Shown: positions 14,616 through 15,847 of the stretch, piece after piece
Numbering within the stretch: position 1 is the stretch's first letter
Layout: each line of letters starts with the position of its first letter
From: UKL13-2 sp044228625
GTDB taxonomy: Bacteria; Pseudomonadota; Gammaproteobacteria; Burkholderiales; Usitatibacteraceae
Direction of reading: 5' to 3'
Length of the DNA stretch: 15,847 bases
NCBI GenBank assembly: GCA_044228625.1
Contig: JBGAUM010000080.1
Span: 1-15,847, forward strand
Notes under the pieces: model-generated
The model's database searches: none
Seen by the model: only the letters and a program-made list of their open reading frames with translations
What the model was told of the DNA's origin: nothing
Made by a program: the position numbers and the translations under genes

Positions 14616-15847
14616 ATGTCCTTTGCATCTCTTGGTCTTTCTGAGACCATCGTGCGTGCCGTCACGGAACACGGCTATTCCACCCCCACCCCCAACCAGA
14701 CACAGGCGATTCCTGCGATCCTCAATGGTGGCGACCTGCTTGCCGGTGCGCAAACGGGCACCGGCAAGACTGCGGGCTTTGTGCTTCCCTTGCTGCAACG
14801 ATTGTCGGCAACACCGCGCCCACAGGGCGAGCGGCCGGTGCGCGCCCTGATCCTGACGCCTACGCGCGAGCTCGCCGCACAGGTCGAAGAAAGTGTTCGC
14901 GTGTATGGCAAGTACAGCGGACTCCAGTCCGCGGTCATCTTTGGCGGTGTCGGCATCAATCCCCAGATTGCAACGCTTCGACGCGGCGTGGACATCCTCG
15001 TCGCCACGCCGGGCCGTTTGCTGGACCTGCACAGTCAGGGCGTCGCCGACTTGCGCAAGATCGAAATCCTGGTACTCGATGAAGCCGACCGCATGCTCGA
15101 CATGGGCTTCATCCACGACATCAAGCGCGTCCTGAAACTGCTGCCCGCAAAACGTCAAAACCTGTTGTTCTCCGCAACCTTTTCCGATGACATCAAGAAA
15201 CTCGCGGACAGCCTGCTCAACAGTCCCGCATTGATTGAAGTGGCGCGCCGCAATGCCGCCGCCGATATCGTCGCGCAGAAGATTCACCCGGTGGATCGCG
15301 ACAAGAAACGGCAGTTGCTTTCACACCTGATCAAGCAGCACAACTGGTTCCAGGTGTTGGTCTTCACCCGCACCAAACATGGCGCCAACCGCCTTGCGGA
15401 GTTGTTGGTCAAGGATGGCATTCCTTCGCTCGCCATCCATGGCAACAAAAGCCAAGGCGCCCGCACGAGGGCGCTAGCGGAATTCAAATCCGGCGACCTG
15501 CAAGTCCTGGTGGCCACCGACATCGCGGCGCGAGGCATCGATATCGACCAACTGCCGCACGTGGTGAATTACGACCTGCCCAATGTCCCTGAAGATTATG
15601 TGCACCGTATTGGTCGCACGGGTCGCGCGGGAAACCCGGGTGAAGCGGTGTCGCTGGTGTGCATCGACGAAGCGCAATTCCTGCGTGACATCGAGCGCTT
15701 GATCAAGCGCGAGATTCCAAAAGAAGTGATTGCCGGGTTCGAGCCCGATCCGCATGCCAAACCGGAACCGATCCAGTTGCGCTCGCCGGGGCATCGGCCG
15801 GGCCAGGGCCGCGGAGGCGGTGCGGGCGGTCGTGGCAAGCCGCAATC
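14616..15847 (+). CDS. rhlE: DEAD-box ATP-dependent RNA helicase RhlE (3' end outside window)
   Basis: The frame from the ATG at 14616 is open to the last base (410 codons visible, no stop), so the gene is cut by the window edge, not broken. The two RecA-like domains are complete. They show the Q motif (PTPNQ at 24-28), Walker A AQTGTGKT at 45-52, PTREL at 82-86, TPGR at 131-134, DEAD at 155-158, SAT at 186-188, VFTRTK at 249-254, TDIAARGID at 301-309 and HRIGRTGR at 330-337. After about residue 380 a basic Gly/Arg/Pro-rich tail begins, as in RhlE proteins, where it helps RNA binding. Members of this group remodel RNA in ribosome assembly and RNA decay. The MSFASLGLS start is typical of the family. 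Assignment to RhlE over other DEAD-box proteins rests on the N-terminus and tail. Confidence 0.95.
   Translation, partial: MSFASLGLSETIVRAVTEHGYSTPTPNQTQAIPAILNGGDLLAGAQTGTGKTAGFVLPLLQRLSATPRPQGERPVRALILTPTRELAAQVEESVRVYGKYSGLQSAVIFGGVGINPQIATLRRGVDILVATPGRLLDLHSQGVADLRKIEILVLDEADRMLDMGFIHDIKRVLKLLPAKRQNLLFSATFSDDIKKLADSLLNSPALIEVARRNAAADIVAQKIHPVDRDKKRQLLSHLIKQHNWFQVLVFTRTKHGANRLAELLVKDGIPSLAIHGNKSQGARTRALAEFKSGDLQVLVATDIAARGIDIDQLPHVVNYDLPNVPEDYVHRIGRTGRAGNPGEAVSLVCIDEAQFLRDIERLIKREIPKEVIAGFEPDPHAKPEPIQLRSPGHRPGQGRGGGAGGRGKPQ

Noticed and set aside
1..15847. CRISPR arrays, insertion sequences, toxin-antitoxin or phage-defence genes
   Set aside because: No regularly spaced repeats, transposase motifs or defence domains were seen. 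All longer spacers were read and contain only promoters, terminators or leaders.

Overview
The window is an ordinary-looking chromosomal segment of a Gram-negative bacterium, most likely a betaproteobacterium (Burkholderiales-like; inferred from gene content and protein style, not proven). It carries core metabolic genes, with a less conserved surface-related block in the middle. Layout: the 3' end of an unidentified plus-strand gene (1-147); apaH on the minus strand (157-984); a membrane-anchored monohaem cytochrome c (1054-1638, minus) with a good sigma70-type promoter and a terminator; a tRNA-Arg(CCG) on the plus strand (1765-1841) followed by a strong hairpin terminator.

The middle block (1924-7874) is all on the minus strand. 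Read in the direction of transcription it holds two tandem, clearly paralogous lipoproteins built from Ig-like modules (7874-6513, then 6327-4966). Next come a terminator-like hairpin, a WecA/WbpL-type undecaprenyl-phosphate sugar-1-phosphate transferase (4874-3819), and a WbpM/CapD-type membrane-bound UDP-HexNAc 4,6-dehydratase (3822-1924). The last two overlap by ATGA and are probably translationally coupled. Together they could make a 4-keto-6-deoxy-HexNAc precursor and load the first sugar of a surface glycan onto the lipid carrier. No other glycan genes are in the window.

The right half (8251-14363, plus strand) is the gltBD operon, encoding both subunits of NADPH glutamate synthase, behind a candidate sigma70 promoter and a leader of about 175 nt with two hairpins. 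It is followed by rhlE, a DEAD-box RNA helicase that runs off the right edge of the window.

The part most worth a second look is the lipoprotein pair. The two proteins are colinear over four modules, share GGxxPY motifs and matched cysteine pairs, both end in Cys-Pro, and are both 453 residues with the chosen starts. I do not recognise them as a named family. Everything else is conventional. I found no CRISPR array, insertion sequence, phage gene, rRNA or toxin-antitoxin system.
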